Shown here piece by piece: positions 1 through 10,764 of a stretch of 64,000 bases of DNA. The notes beneath the pieces are model-generated. The model saw only the letters and a list, made by a program, of their open reading frames with translations, was not told where the DNA came from and searched no databases. Both the position numbers and the translations under genes were made by a program. Source of the DNA: Azorinus chamasolen (Eukaryota; Mollusca; Bivalvia; Cardiida; Solecurtidae); the NCBI GenBank assembly GCA_963576725.1, contig OY755240.1, forward strand, positions 12,826,378 to 12,890,377, read 5' to 3'. The stretch's first letter is position 1. Each line of letters starts with the position of its first letter.

Positions 1-118
1 CTTTGTAGGAGACATGGCCTGGACACGAAGCGTGACAGACAAACGGACGGACGGACGGACGGACAGAATTGAGCAAAAATATAGTCCCCCAACCAGTAAC
101 CGGTGGGGGACTAATAAA
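1..118 (+). repeat. 3' end of a dispersed element: GGAC run plus C/G hairpin
   Basis: A (GGAC)n tract near 44-63 is followed by a GAGCAAAAATATA-type linker and a short hairpin, AGTCCCCC paired with GGGGGACT (about 83-113), then TAATAA. The same tail layout closes several otherwise different repeats here (3030-4630, 8225-8525, 49815-51511). The 5' part lies outside the window. No coding potential. Confidence 0.6.
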
Positions 119-1209
119 CACTAAGAAAAGGTAAAACATTCAATTGACTGTCACAGAGGTGTCTCATGGATCTAACAGCAAATTTGTTATTGCCTAAACA
201 AACAGTTTACATCCAGATAAAATGGCTTTTGAAACAAAAATGAAGAAAATTAAAATAAGAAAATTGCAGACAATATCATTAAAGATGTAACTATGCTGCA
301 CAAATTTCCACAAATTTTGCATTTCGAACTGACTTCAGAATTGGAATCTATATACCTTAACACTTATTTAACGCTAAACAGCACGGTCAGTAAATGGTTG
401 TTTGTGTCGAAAAATGGACTGCTACGGAAACCGACGGAACAGCCTTCACCAATGGCCGGAATCTGTCGTAAGATTCAAATTTTTACATACCGGAAATAAT
501 CATTCGATGTACCTGTATGAGTTAGCTCCCTTTGACCGTTATATTTGATTGACACCATTGAAATGTATATTTAGCTTATTTGCATGTAAATTATATGTGG
601 TAAGATGGGCATATTGCCTTATTTTCCTGAATAAAATCTATTATGTAGGCCAGCAACCAGTGTCAGCCATTGTACATGTGGTAACAACCTAATTAATATT
701 CAAAGCATTATTCCGAAATAGAATCGGAGTCATTCAGAACTTGGCCGAAGATGCCCGCTGATTTCCGTACAAAATCCCCGTTTCTAAAAAGGAGGCTCCT
801 TTTTAAGAATTTATCAGTATTCGGATAGCGATAATATTTAGCTGAACAAATATATCCTGTCGGAAGATGGGTTGTAAGCATTATTTTCAGTGTATGTACA
901 TGTATACCTGTACAGCTTCTGGTGTTGATTGATTAATACGAAAAATGAGCATAATACATCTTTAACAAATTGCATATTTATAATGGCTAATCCAAATGGG
1001 ACTTATATCACTATCATAATATATATAGTAAACAAAACAAGATACTGAAATGGAACATACATGATACTTCAATAGCATTTAATGATTTTGCATTTACAAA
1101 ACTTGGGCAAAAAATTAGATTAAATGTTTTACCATTTGTTCATATCTTGAAAACTCCTAGTTACTTAACTATGCCTATGAGAAAAGCAGATTTCAAAACC
1201 TGATAAGAG
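119..1209. other. AT-rich stretch with no recognised feature
   Basis: Only short open frames, no protein motif, no clear repeat family. The 68-codon frame near 293-499 resembles nothing I know and is probably chance. Confidence 0.5.
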
Positions 1210-1438
1210 TTAACCCATTCCTCCATAGGCTATTTTTAGATCCAACCACTTTGAATAAATCTACCCAAAAGGAGCATTAACTAGAGAAAACGAAAATTTT
1301 AGAATTTTGTAGTTTGAAACCATTGTGATAAATACAGCATTTGCTCCTATAGGAGCAAATGCTCTATTTATCACAATGGTTTCAACAGGTGACTTTTACA
1401 GAGGCATAGAAAGGCGTAATTATGGAGGAAAGGGTTAA
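1210..1438 (-). mobile_element. TTAA-flanked palindromic MITE, family B
   Basis: Flanked by TTAA at both ends, with terminal sequence CCCATTCC or CCTTTCC. The centre (about 1318-1384) is a near-perfect palindrome running from AAACCATTGTGATAAAT through GCTCCTATAGGAGC to its complement. TTAA target and CCC...GGG ends are known hallmarks of piggyBac-type transposons; assignment to that superfamily is inference because no transposase is present. At least 15 whole or partial copies occur in the window. Confidence 0.8.
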
Positions 1439-1477
1439 ATATCTATCCAACGTACATGTATTCTGACAAACTTTGGC

Positions 1478-1960
1478 AAATAGTGCAGACTCTGATCAAG
1501 CTGCTCCAAAAAGAAACATTTTGATCAGGATCTACACTATTTGCTACTATGTCAGTGTAATAGAAAATGCTAATCAAAATGGTTGAATATTTTGCTTTAC
1601 AAACAGGTCGAGAGGTGAGATAGATTGTTTAAAATGTTCCACCTTCCACATTTCATTATAACTATTTTCTCCATGAATATTCAGTGGGTATTCCTAGAGG
1701 AGCCGTCTGATCAGGGTCTACTCTGTTTGCTCATGGAATTTTATAGATGTGTTTCTTTTGTTCCTAAAATGTTTGCAGATGCGTGAAATCACGTTTATAT
1801 AAGGGAAAGGGTTAAGTAAAAGCTCTACAATCAGATCTACGGTATATTATTCCACAAACAAACAAAGCAGACCCTGATCAGAGAGCTCCATAGAAGTCAT
1901 CTGATCTGGGTCTACTCAGATTGCAAAGGCCAAGAAAAACATATTTATGGAGTAAAGGGT
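1478..1960. repeat. Three decayed family A palindromes
   Basis: Degraded copies of the GCAAACAGAGCAGACCC...GGGTCTACTCTGTTTGC hairpin, around 1478-1550, 1690-1725 and 1856-1935. Stem complementarity is partial, so these are older than the near-perfect copies at 7779-8024 or 62756-63012. Confidence 0.6.
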
Positions 1961-2152
1961 TAAATAATAATATAATAATATAAGAGAATAATTAACTCTA
2001 TGTCCATAATGAAAGCAGTCAAACATGATATTCATCAGGTAAAGATTTTTATACATGCATTTTCATCCAAATTATCCTCTAAAATGTATTACTGTTCGCT
2101 TGTATAACCCTTTACTCAGAATATTCATGTAAGAAATACTGTAATAACATTA

Positions 2153-2411
2153 TTAACCCTTCTCTTGCTGAATTTTAAAATATATTTCTCCTTCTTTACC
2201 CATGCCCTGTTGTATAATTAGATTAATTACATATGTCTTCACTGTGTATAAGTATTTCGCTGCACAATCACTGCTGTGGAGTGCACTGGTTGCACAATCA
2301 ACTTGTAAACAGTGCAGACCATGATGAGACAGCTCCTGCAGGAGCTGTCTCATCTGGGTCTTCACTATTTACAGGTAGGTATATTGACGTGAATAGCAAG
2401 CGAAGGGTTAA
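2153..2411 (+). mobile_element. TTAA-flanked palindromic MITE, family F
   Basis: TTAACCCTTCTC at one end and GCGAAGGGTTAA at the other. The central hairpin (about 2308-2374) pairs TGTAAACAGTGCAGACC with its near complement around GAGACAGCTCCTGCAGGAGCTGTCTC. Two relatives lie at 43458-43656 and 45941-46190. The core GCTCCTGCAGGAGC differs from families A-D only in its two central base pairs. Confidence 0.75.
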
Positions 2412-2504
2412 GATTAATCAGATAAGTGTTATAATAGCACATGGACACAGGAATGTTTGGCCATGGTAGAACTAGCAGAATCATATTTATATTATATCAT
2501 AAGC

Positions 2505-2700
2505 AAACATAGCAGGCTCTGGTCAAAGGAGACATCTGATCTGGGTCTACACTGTTTGCAAAGGTATAGAGAGAAAAGGGATAAAGTCTACTATTTGCCA
2601 TTACTTGATAAAGACACCTGATAGATTGATGCCTTTGCAAACAGGGAAGACCCAGAAGAGAGTGTTCCTATAGGATCAGCATCTGCTATGTTTGCTTCAA
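2505..2700. repeat. Two degenerate family A hairpins back to back
   Basis: GCAAACATAGCAGGCTCTGGTC...GGGTCTACACTGTTTGC near 2505-2562 and a second decayed pair near 2631-2692. TTAA boundaries are not preserved. Confidence 0.5.
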
Positions 2701-2932
2701 AAATATATAGATCTGGGTCAATGCTTATAAAAACTTTCAGTTGAGTCTGAGTTCGTTCTCAAGTTTTTGATGGGTCAGATTTGAGCCTCTGGCTCAAATC
2801 TGACCAATCAAAAGCTTGAGAACTCAAATCTGACCAATCAAAAGCTTGAGAACTCAAATCTGACCAATCAAAAGCTTGAGAACGAACTCAGACTCAACTA
2901 AAAAGCTTTATAAGCATGGACCCAGATTGTAC
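2698..2932. repeat. Inverted repeat with one arm expanded in tandem
   Basis: Outer arms pair (GGGTCAATGCTTATAAA... with ...TTTATAAGCATGGACCC). The right arm holds three consecutive ~30-bp units, each with TCTGACCAATCAAAAGCTTG, while the left arm has about one. A relative lacking most of the right arm sits at 44290-44400. Confidence 0.65.
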
Positions 2933-3029
2933 AGTTTCTGCCATGGTCAAAACTTCCTGTGTTCACAGGCTACAATGATGCCATCACAAATGTATTTTTA
3001 AAAAAATTATTCATGGGGTAACAGCTAGG

Positions 3030-4630
3030 TTAAACTAGAGGTTTGTTTTTGTCACAAAAACAGATGTCTCCCCCTCCCATCCTCTTTCCAATATACAAGT
3101 GTAATGTCTGTAACTTCAAACTTATCAGGGTCTAATGTTTAAGTCACCAGGGGCAATAACTCCAACATTGTCAGGGGGAGACAATTCAAAAGCCCCAGAT
3201 ACACAAAAACACATGCTAGTCAACATTCTTGTGAAGTTTGGTGACTCTAGTACTAGTGGTTTCAGAGATACATGTGACACAAAGTAAAGTTTCTCTTATT
3301 TAAGTCATAAGGGGCAGTAACTCCAAAGTTATCAGGGGAGACAATTAAAAAATCCAGATGCAAAACAACTCATGCTGGTGAACATTCCTGTGAAGTTTGG
3401 TGACTCTAGCCCTACTGGTTTCAGAGATACGTGCAGCACAAAGTTTCTCTAATTTTAAGTTAACATATCAGGGGCAGTAACTCAAGAATTATCAGGGGGA
3501 GACAATTAAAAAAACCCAGGTGCACAACAACTCATGCTGGTGAACATTCCTGTGAAGTTTGGTGACTCTAGCCCTAGTGGTTTTAAAGATATGCATGACA
3601 CAAAGTTTCTCTAATTTTATGTAATCATATCAGGGGCAATAACTCCAAAGTTATCAAGGAAAGACAATTCAAAAATCCCAGTTGTACAACAACTCATGCT
3701 GGTCGACATTCCTGTGAAGTTTGGTGACTCTAGCCCTAGTGGTTTCAGAGATATGCACGACACTAAGTAAAGTTTGTCTAATTTTAAGTCATCAGGGGCA
3801 GTAACTCCAAAGTTAACAGGGGGAGACAATTCAAAAAACCCAAGAGCAATACAACTCATGTTTGTGAACAATCCTGTGAAGTTTGGTGACTCTAGCCCAA
3901 CTGGTTTCAGAGATACGCGTGACACAAAGTTTGTATAAATTTAAGTATTCATATCAGGGGCAATAACTCAAGAATTATCAGGGGGAGACAATTAAAAAAC
4001 CATAGGTGCACAACAACTCATGCTGGTGAACATTCCTGTGAAGTTTGGTGACTCTAGTACCAGCGGTTTCAGAGATACGCGCGACACAAAGTTTTTCTAA
4101 TTTTAAGTCATCAGGGGCAATAACTCCAAAATTATCAGGGGGAGACAATTAAAAAAAACCAGGTGCACAACAACTCATGCTGGTGAACATTCCTGTGAAG
4201 TGTGGTGACTCTAGCCCAACTGGTTTCAGAGATACGCGCGACACAAGTTTGTGACGGACAGACAGACAGACGGACAGACGGACGGACACACTAACAAATG
4301 GGTAGTTGTGTGACTTTTTCCTTTGATCTTTTCTTGTGGGACTAGTCCCACAAGTAAAACTATTTTTGGCTCTAACTTTGGAATAGAATGATCTGGAAGC
4401 TAACCCTAACCCTAACCCTATGTCCCACAACTGGCCAGGTTAATGTCACAAGAAATGGCCAGGTTAATGTCACAAGAGATGGCCAGGTTAATGATTTTAC
4501 TTGTGCGACTAGTTAGAAAAAGTCACACAACTACCCTTTGGTGAGTGCGGACGGACGGACGGACGGACAGACAGACAACTCTGGCAAAAACAATATATCT
4601 CCCCATAAATGGGGGAGACATAATAAGTAT
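3030..4630 (+). repeat. Dispersed element with ~165-bp tandem units and GGAC tail
   Basis: Opens near 3040 with TTTTGTCACAAAAACAGATGTCTCCCC, continues as about seven to eight degenerate ~165-bp units (each with CTCATGCTGGTGAACATTCC and GTGAAGTTTGGTGACTCTAG), then a (GGAC)n/(GACA)n run and a terminal CTCCCC...GGGGAG hairpin before CATAATA. The minus-strand open frames across it are by-products of the repetition. It is interrupted by the MITE at 4289-4547. Confidence 0.75.
4289..4547. mobile_element. MITE with ~30-bp TIRs and internal telomere-like repeats
   Basis: Terminal inverted repeats: GGGTAGTTGTGTGACTTTTT on the left, AAAAAGTCACACAACTACCC on the right, extending outward to CACTAAC/GTGAGTG with mismatches. 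Inside are an inverted pair (CTTGTGGGACTAGTCCCACAAG), a TAACCCTAACCCTAACCCTA tract at 4401-4420 and two and a half copies of a GGCCAGGTTAATG unit. It sits inside the tetranucleotide tail of the surrounding element, so target duplication cannot be read. Confidence 0.7.
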
Positions 4631-5447
4631 TTTACATATGTTTTATGTCAAACATGCTAAGAGTCTTGTCCAACTTGTTATACCGGTATGTGTACAATAT
4701 TCCTAAACTATTTTGGATATGTTGTCTACATATCGTTATATTAAGTTTGTTCATGTCAAAAAATTTGTTCATTCTCTGTATCCTGTCATATGAAAGTGCT
4801 ATTATGTGAATATTATATGTTGTCCTGTCCACTGAATGTGATATTTTCTCAAATTTGTGTCATACTACCAGTATAAGCAATGCATATATGTTATTATTTC
4901 ATAGTAGTGGGAAAATGTGATCATCTTATTTTGTCAGACAGTATCTATATATTGTATCTAATTGCACCTAGGTATTCATACAGAACATTTTAAGGTAAAT
5001 ACATGTATAGCAGACCCAGATAAGACCGCTCCTGGGGATCTATTTGATCAGGGTCTTCACTATTTGCTAGTACAATAAAACTCATCTAAACCTGAATTCT
5101 AGTAGAGAAGAATTTAGATACTTTTAGGCAGGTGGCATTTTGAGACAAAGCTGAAATTTTGTATTCTATGTACTTTGTCTCAAAACGCCAAATATAAATG
5201 TTACAAAATGTCAATTTAGGGACATTTTAACTTATTTTAGACATATTTCATGAGCCGATCGCCTGTGCTTAATACAGGGTGAAAGTCATGCAGCTCTGTT
5301 TCTGCAAATGCCAAAGAGTCCTGTATTCATATATAAATCATCAGTTAATAAATCAGTTGATTACCGAATTATTATACTGGAAAAGCTGAAATCTTCGTTT
5401 GATCTATCATGAATGAAACATTAAAATGAAAGAAGTCAAACATTAAC
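4631..5447. other. Mostly featureless; one decayed family A hairpin and one TA-type remnant
   Basis: A weak GCAGACCCAGAT...GGGTCTTCACTATTTGC hairpin occurs near 5008-5071. From about 5080 a decayed TA-type MITE (AAACCTGAATTCTAGTAGAGAAG, GGCAGGTGGC, GTGAAAGTCATGCAG) can be followed to about 5310. No gene seen. Confidence 0.5.
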
Positions 5448-5760
5448 TACAGTGCTCCCTCCCTACAACGGCCCTCTCAATAACGATTCCCTCCTTACAA
5501 CAACGCTTGTCACTGTTTCCGAAACAACACGGCTCAAGAAACAACTTTTTCCATCGTATTTTCTTTGACGATTCTAAAGAGTGGTCACAACCTAAAGTTT
5601 GATAGAGGCATAATGGTTTTAGTTCTCGAAATACACCTTATCTGGGGATCTGCAAACAAGCTAATTCTGTTTGATTTTCCCTCCCTATAACAACTCCCTC
5701 TGAACAACACATACAATCTTCGTATCCCAAAGGGTGTCGTTGTAGAGAGGGAGCACTGTA
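5448..5760. mobile_element. TA-type MITE with ACAGTGCTCCCTC ends
   Basis: Starts TACAGTGCTCCCTCCC and ends GAGAGGGAGCACTGTA; the TIRs continue inward imperfectly (CTACAACGGCC versus TGTCGTTGTAGAG). The flanking TA fits the target preference of Tc1/mariner/pogo elements. No transposase frame. Confidence 0.7.
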
Positions 5761-6036
5761 TAATACTGCCACATAGGCTATTTTTAGACCATTACCTCAT
5801 AGGTTATTTTTAAACCCATTACCACATAGGCTACTATCAGACCATTACCTCATAGGCTATTTTTAGACCAAACCTTTTTGAATAAATCTACAGAAAAGGA
5901 GTATTAACTAGAAAAAAAGAAAATTTTAAAATTGTGTAGTTTTGTAACCATTGTGATAAATAGAGCATTTGCAAAGGTTTCAAAAAGTGACTTTAAAAGA
6001 GGTGTCAAAAGGCGTCAATATGAGGGAATGTTTTAA
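5761..6036 (-). mobile_element. Degenerate family B MITE with repeated left end
   Basis: The end sequence CATTACCTCATAGGCTATTTTTAGACC recurs about three times before the body starts at roughly 5850. One arm of the central palindrome is missing: ATAAATAGAGCATTTGC passes straight to AAAGGTTTC. It ends TATGAGGGAATGTTTTAA. Confidence 0.6.
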
Positions 6037-6044
6037 ACAATGTT

Positions 6045-6118
6045 ACAGTATCAAATACTCTGGATCCTGGTGAGTTACTCAATGTCTCATCTGGATCCAA
6101 ACTGTCTGTAAGGTAGGT
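6045..6118. repeat. Family G hairpin remnant
   Basis: Decayed form of a dispersed hairpin with GGATCCTGATGAGACGCCGAG arms; here CTGGATCCTGGTGAGTTACTCAATG...CATCTGGATCCAAACTGTCTG. Better copies lie at 56942-57005 and 60706-60775. Confidence 0.5.
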
Positions 6119-6173
6119 CACAGATTTACCCATGGCAACAAAAGAATTAACATAACTTGAAATGTAAACTATA

Positions 6174-6662
6174 ACAAGAGGGCCAGAATGGCCCTGAAGC
6201 GCTCACCAGACAATCAGAGGAGAAGATTTTCAAAGTTTTCACTATATGTTTCTATAGAAAACTAGCTGGCTCTGGGGCAGGCCAATTTTGACCCCAGGGG
6301 CATAATTTATATAACTTTTGTAGAAGACTTGAACATGATGCTATGAGCCAAATATGAAAGCTGAGAACCTTTCAGTTTCAGAGGAGAAGATTTTCAAAGT
6401 TTTCTCTATATGTTTCTACTGAAAACTACCCACCCCTGGGGCGGGGCCAATATTGACCCCAGGGCCATAATTCATAAAACTTTTGTAGAGGACCTATACA
6501 TGATGCTATGTACCAAAGATGAAAGCTGAGAACCCTGTAGATTCAGAGGAGAAGATATTTAAAGGTTCAAATTGTTGACGCGGGACGACGGACGACGCAA
6601 GACGACGGACATCAAGCGATCACAAAAGCTCACCCTGAGCACTTTGTGCTCTGGTGAGCTAA
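6174..6662 (+). repeat. Dispersed element beginning AACAAGAGGGCCAGAATGGCCC
   Basis: Begins with a GGGCCAGAATGGCCC hairpin, contains two ~120-bp units (with CCAATTTTGACCCCAGGGGC or relatives) and a GACG-rich tract, and closes with GCTCACCCTGAGC...GCTCTGGTGAGCT. Head and tail are short inverted pairs (GCTCACC / GGTGAGC). An inverted, longer relative lies at 31258-32400. This repeat type is widespread in bivalves; its transposition mechanism is unclear to me. Confidence 0.65.
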
Positions 6663-7012
6663 AAACGAAAATGGCCATCACAATATATTTTATGAAACAA
6701 GTTTACTATAATAATATGACACAAGCTTTAGCGATAACATTCTTTTTATCACATAAGCCTTAAAAATGACATAGGAAATGAAACAGGCTATGGCTGACTG
6801 CTGTTTCCGCCATTGTTAACAAACTACTATGGACGACGCACATGGAAAGCTATAATTGGCTAACAATTAAATGAGCGCTATCATTGGCCAATGATTAAAT
6901 GACACCATGCACTGCTTCCCCATATTCTCCTTAAGATTCATTATTGGCAGGAGTGAAACTGCTAATTTGCATGCATTAAGCTGCCACCTGTCTAAAAGAT
7001 CGATAATAATAT

Positions 7013-7235
7013 GTGCTTTTGTGTTCAAATAATCTATGTGCTTTAGTGTTTGAATAATCTATGTGCTTTAGTGTTTCGATAATCTATGTGCTTTAGTGTT
7101 GGAATGATCTATGTGCTTTAGTGTTGGAATGATCTATGTGCTTTAGTGTTTGAATAATCTATTTGCTTTAGTGTTGGAATAATCTATTTGCTTTAGTGTT
7201 GGAATAATCTATTTGCTTTAGTGTTGGAATAATCG
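7013..7235 (+). repeat. 25-bp minisatellite, about nine units
   Basis: Units of the form AATAATCTATGTGCTTTAGTG plus TTTG or TTGG. The last three units share TTTGCTT and TTGGAAT variants, indicating local unit homogenisation. No coding potential. Confidence 0.85.
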
Positions 7236-7778
7236 GGATTTTACTGTATCAACAATAATACCTCTAGTTCACTCTATGAATGCGGAAAACAAGTGCAGTG
7301 GCATTTGTAGTTTAGTTTAAACATATTTTATTTCTATTTATACAAAGAAACGGGGTTGGGCCACAAGTTCTCTCAACATTAGTAAACGACCCTTCCCCTA
7401 CAGTTTACATGTCCATATGTTTACAATGGCTTAAACAGTGCTAATAGAAAAAGAAAAAGGTGACAAATAAAATAAAAACGAGTCGACAGTTAAGTTCACG
7501 GACGGACAGGCTAAGAATTTATCTGAACGGCATACCGGGAAAATTGCAAATGGTTTTGCAGCAATGTATGTTTTATTTGTTTATGTTATTTGGTATTGTC
7601 AAATTTACATCGAGCACAGCGGTTTCAGTTACCCACATAGTACAAACATGTAACAAAGCCACGACACATCATTATAATAGTGGCATTTGTAAACAGTGCA
7701 GACTACAGAAGAACACTCTTATCAGGGTCTGCACTATTCATCTTCCTAAATCCCATAGCAAATTTAACCCTTTCATAC

Positions 7779-8024
7779 TTAACCCGTTCTGTGTTTATTC
7801 AAAATTTCAATACCTACTTAATATTCATGAAAACATAGAACGTCACACTGAAATATCGAAGATGATACATTGTATCCATTTTAGAAAGTAAAGAAGCATA
7901 TCTTTCAAAATCCATTAGCAAACAGAGTAGACCCTGATCAGATGGCTCCTTTAGGAGCTGTCTGATCTGGGTCTACTCTGTTTGCAAATGCATGAAAACA
8001 CATTTATATGAAGGAAAAGGTTAA
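7779..8024 (+). mobile_element. TTAA-flanked palindromic MITE, family A (well preserved)
   Basis: Starts TTAACCCGTTCTGTG and ends AAGGAAAAGGTTAA. The hairpin at about 7918-7984 runs from GCAAACAGAGTAGACCCTG through GGCTCCTTTAGGAGC to GTCTACTCTGTTTGC. The left half also holds TACTTAATATTCATG, a conserved internal part of the family. Close copies: 62756-63012, 39371-39590, 23680-23932. Confidence 0.8.
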
Positions 8025-8224
8025 AGATGTACTCTGCGCATAATTTCACCAATTTGCATAACTTCAGAATCAGAATCCGTCTGACTTGAAACTAATTTAT
8101 ACAATGTTATAACAAGAGATGTAAAGAAAGAAATGTCTGAATAATATAAAAAGAAAAGTTTGTATAACCTCAGAAACCAACGGAAACATGCTAGCCATAC
8201 ATTGAAATCTGTTGTAAAATCAAC

Positions 8225-8525
8225 TAGAAAATTGTGTCTGTAAGACACAGTGATGCCCCCGTGGTGGTGCTTGCCTAGCTGCACATACGTTTCTATGTCA
8301 TTTGACCTTGACCTTGGGCTTACGGGCAGCATGGACTAGGTGCACAATGAAAGTATGGATGGTGGTTTATGTGTATATGCAATTCCATGCCAAAAGCTAT
8401 AGTGGTAAGTGAGATATAAGACAATGAAAAACTGTGACAACCAACTGCACATACCAACTGCACGTAAAAGCATGACGGACGGACGGACAGGTGCAAAACA
8501 TAATGACCCCTAACTATCGTCAACG
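8225..8525 (+). repeat. Dispersed repeat ending in a GGAC run
   Basis: Contains TGACCTTGACCTTGGGC and ends with GACGGACGGACGGACAGGTGCAAAACATAATGACCCC. The tail is a variant of those at 1-118 and 3030-4630 without an obvious terminal hairpin. The minus-strand open frames through it carry no recognisable domain. Confidence 0.5.
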
Positions 8526-8742
8526 GAGGCATGAAAAGTACTGGATATATTCTATGCACATGTAAGTAAAGTACTACACAGTAGATGGGCTGAATGTGTC
8601 CATTGATTTCATGTAATAACATCTAAAATGCCACATAACTCTAAAACCTTAAACATAATGTGACAGACCACACAACTGTAACATTGGATACCTGTGTTTT
8701 CCAAGCTGTTGCTACTGAAGGCTATTTTGTAATAGTAAACGG

Positions 8743-8982
8743 TTAACCCTTTACTCCATATAGACACATTTCGATGCCTTTGCATACAGAGAAGACTCAG
8801 ACCAGACAGCTCCTGTAGCAGCTGTCTGATCAGGGTCTGCTCAGTGTTCATATACAAATCTGATTCTACAGTTCGCAATGACCCAGGAACCCTGATCAGA
8901 TGGCTCCTAAGGATGTGATCTGGGTCTACTCTGTTGGCAAATTTAAGGCACAGAAAGGCGTATTTATAGAGTAACGGGCTAA
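8743..8982 (+). mobile_element. Family A MITE with two hairpins
   Basis: TTAACCCTTTACTCC at the left and GAGTAACGGGCTAA at the right (one TTAA mutated). A decayed hairpin (about 8790-8850, GACAGCTCCTGTAGCAGCTGTC core) is followed by a second half-hairpin at about 8885-8940, consistent with insertion of one family member into another. Confidence 0.6.
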
Positions 8983-9035
8983 GTATGCATTCTGTAACTG
9001 TTTCAAACGGTTGTAAACTATTTATCACATTTAAC

Positions 9036-9122
9036 CTCAACCGCCTGGTCTCTCCACTCAGCCAGTGTGTAAAGCTGACCTAGAACTATCACTAAAAGTG
9101 ATGAATACCCCTGCACGGCAGC
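9036..9122 (-). CDS. Possible internal exon, 29 codons, hydrophobic then charged
   Basis: On the minus strand an AG acceptor (9124-9123) precedes an 87-nt frame that ends GAG before a GTTAAA donor (9035). It reads AAVQGYSSLLVIVLGQLYTL and continues AEWRDQAVE: one likely membrane segment followed by a charged turn. The frame stays open upstream into the presumed acceptor tract (FKSLGFVIK), so the exon could start earlier. Both boundaries are phase 0, matching the candidate first exon at 12066-12407; whether the two belong together is inference. I do not recognise the family, and there is no strong polypyrimidine tract. Confidence 0.35.
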
Positions 9123-9124
9123 CT

Positions 9125-9745
9125 TGATCACAAATCCAAGAGATTTAAAAACAATACATGCCCCAACCCAATTTATGTGATAAAAATGACAAGATGTTCA
9201 GCAATAAAGAAAAATGAAGAATGATTCAGAATTCAGAGAAATAAGACCCTTTCATGAGGTTTTATCCACATAACATATTTTTCTCACATTCTAAGTACAT
9301 GTGTAAAGCAATGCCATCATCCCTAACCAGTTGAACTCTGTAACAATTTAACGAAACACACTTTAAATATGTGTTGCACATTCATACAAGAACCTGTATA
9401 TCATACTTATTGATTCAAATATATCACTTCTAACATGTAATATTCAATCCAAGATCAATCATAAACATAAATAAAGCAACTTTTACCAAATATTGTCAAA
9501 TATTGTCAAGTCCAAAAAGGGAGATAAGTCTGTTAAAATTCATAGAAGTGTTATGGCTGCTGCCAATGTCATCCAATAAGTTCAAGCAGCTTTGTTTATT
9601 TATGTGAAGTGTCAACTCCAAAGTTCTAAACCTAGGTACCTTTTCAGAAAAACATTAAGTTCAAGGTCCATAACTCTGACAAAAATTATTCAACCAGACC
9701 GATATTCGAACTTAAGCTGTAACTCATCTAGATTTAGCTGATTCC
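9125..9745. other. AT-rich, no feature recognised
   Basis: No repeat family or plausible exon seen; possibly intronic if the minus-strand exons at 9036 and 12407 are real. Confidence 0.4.
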
Positions 9746-9749
9746 AGTA

Positions 9750-10075
9750 ATACCGCCCCCCCCCCCCCCCCCCCCCAAATTTCGTTGTGGGGGGTATAAT
9801 AACAAAAATACTCAAAGATCAAGGGTAGATAATTCTGAAATGCCTGGCACTAAACACATGAAAATGCGTCTTGCATATCTACTATTCGAGGTTATTATGT
9901 ATGCCAAATATAATTGTATTGTAATACCTATCAAATTAAAGGAGGAATTTTGCAATACCAACTACCCATGTTTAAATGAGGATAGACCGACCGACCGCCT
10001 GCACTGGACCGATTGCCCTACAGGTCACCAGGATGATTCCAATGTACCCCATTTAACTTGTTTGTAAATGGGTAT
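9750..10075 (+). repeat. Dispersed element with poly-C hairpin and GACC run
   Basis: A run of about 24 C (9757-9776) faces GGGGGGTATAATAA (9790-9800). A second end at about 9984-10075 has GACCGACCGACCG followed by TACCCCATTT...AAATGGGTATAATAA. Two copies of the same tail type, (GACC)n plus hairpin plus TATAATAA, therefore lie next to each other. The 75-codon frame at 9840-10067 runs through the repeat and is not taken as a gene. Confidence 0.6.
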
Positions 10076-10199
10076 AATAAGTCAATTGATCACACTAGCC
10101 ATTAGTGTAGCTTTAACAGTTTACTCCAAATACATGCATTTCATAAATAGACAAACAGTGTAGACCCAGATCTCACGGCTCAAGTAAGAGCAGATTAAT

Positions 10200-10390
10200 A
10201 AAATAGTTAAAATGAAATATGGAAGGTCAAAATATTGTAGCCATTTTAGAAAATAAATAAACATATCTATCAAATTCCGATAGCAAACAGAGCAGACCCT
10301 GATCAGACGGCTCCACTAGGAGCCGTCTGATCTGGGTCTACTCTGTTTGCAGATGCGTGAAAACACGTTTGTATGAGGGAAAGGGTTAAG
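10200..10390 (+). mobile_element. Family A MITE, right part intact
   Basis: The hairpin at about 10283-10352 is near perfect with a GACGGCTCCACTAGGAGCCGTC core and ends GAGGGAAAGGGTTAA. The left end merges into a decayed second hairpin (10145-10195). Confidence 0.65.
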
Positions 10391-10530
10391 TCTGTTCCGT
10401 TTACTTATGGAATAACATAGATATGATTCCACAATTTCTGCCAAAGCCAAATATTCCCATGTTTATTTGCCACATGAAAAAATCAGTTAATTTTCATGAT
10501 GTCTTTATGTGTTACCTGAATATTCATGAA

Positions 10531-10764
10531 TTAACCCATACCCGCATAGGTTTTATTTAGATCCAACCTTTTTGAACAAATCTACCGAAAATGATCATTA
10601 ACTACTGAAAAGGAAAATTTTAGAATTGTTTTGTGTTGAAACCATTGTGATAAATAGAGCATTTGCTCCTATGGAGCAAATGCTCTATTTATCACAATGG
10701 TTTCACAAAGTGACGTTTACAGAAGCGTCAAAAATGAAGGCGTCTATATGCGGGAATGGGTTAA
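10531..10764 (-). mobile_element. Family B MITE
   Basis: TTAACCCATACCCGCATAGG to GCGGGAATGGGTTAA. The centre has lost two bases at the tip (GCTCCTATGGAGC), so the core palindrome is 13 bp and odd-numbered here. The plus-strand frame over it is spurious. Confidence 0.75.

Noticed and set aside
4401..4420. Chromosome end
   Set aside because: Only about three telomere units, inside a TIR-bounded insertion with sequence continuing on both sides.
7013..7235. CRISPR-like regular repeats
   Set aside because: 25-bp units are contiguous with no unique spacers; a minisatellite in a eukaryotic genome.
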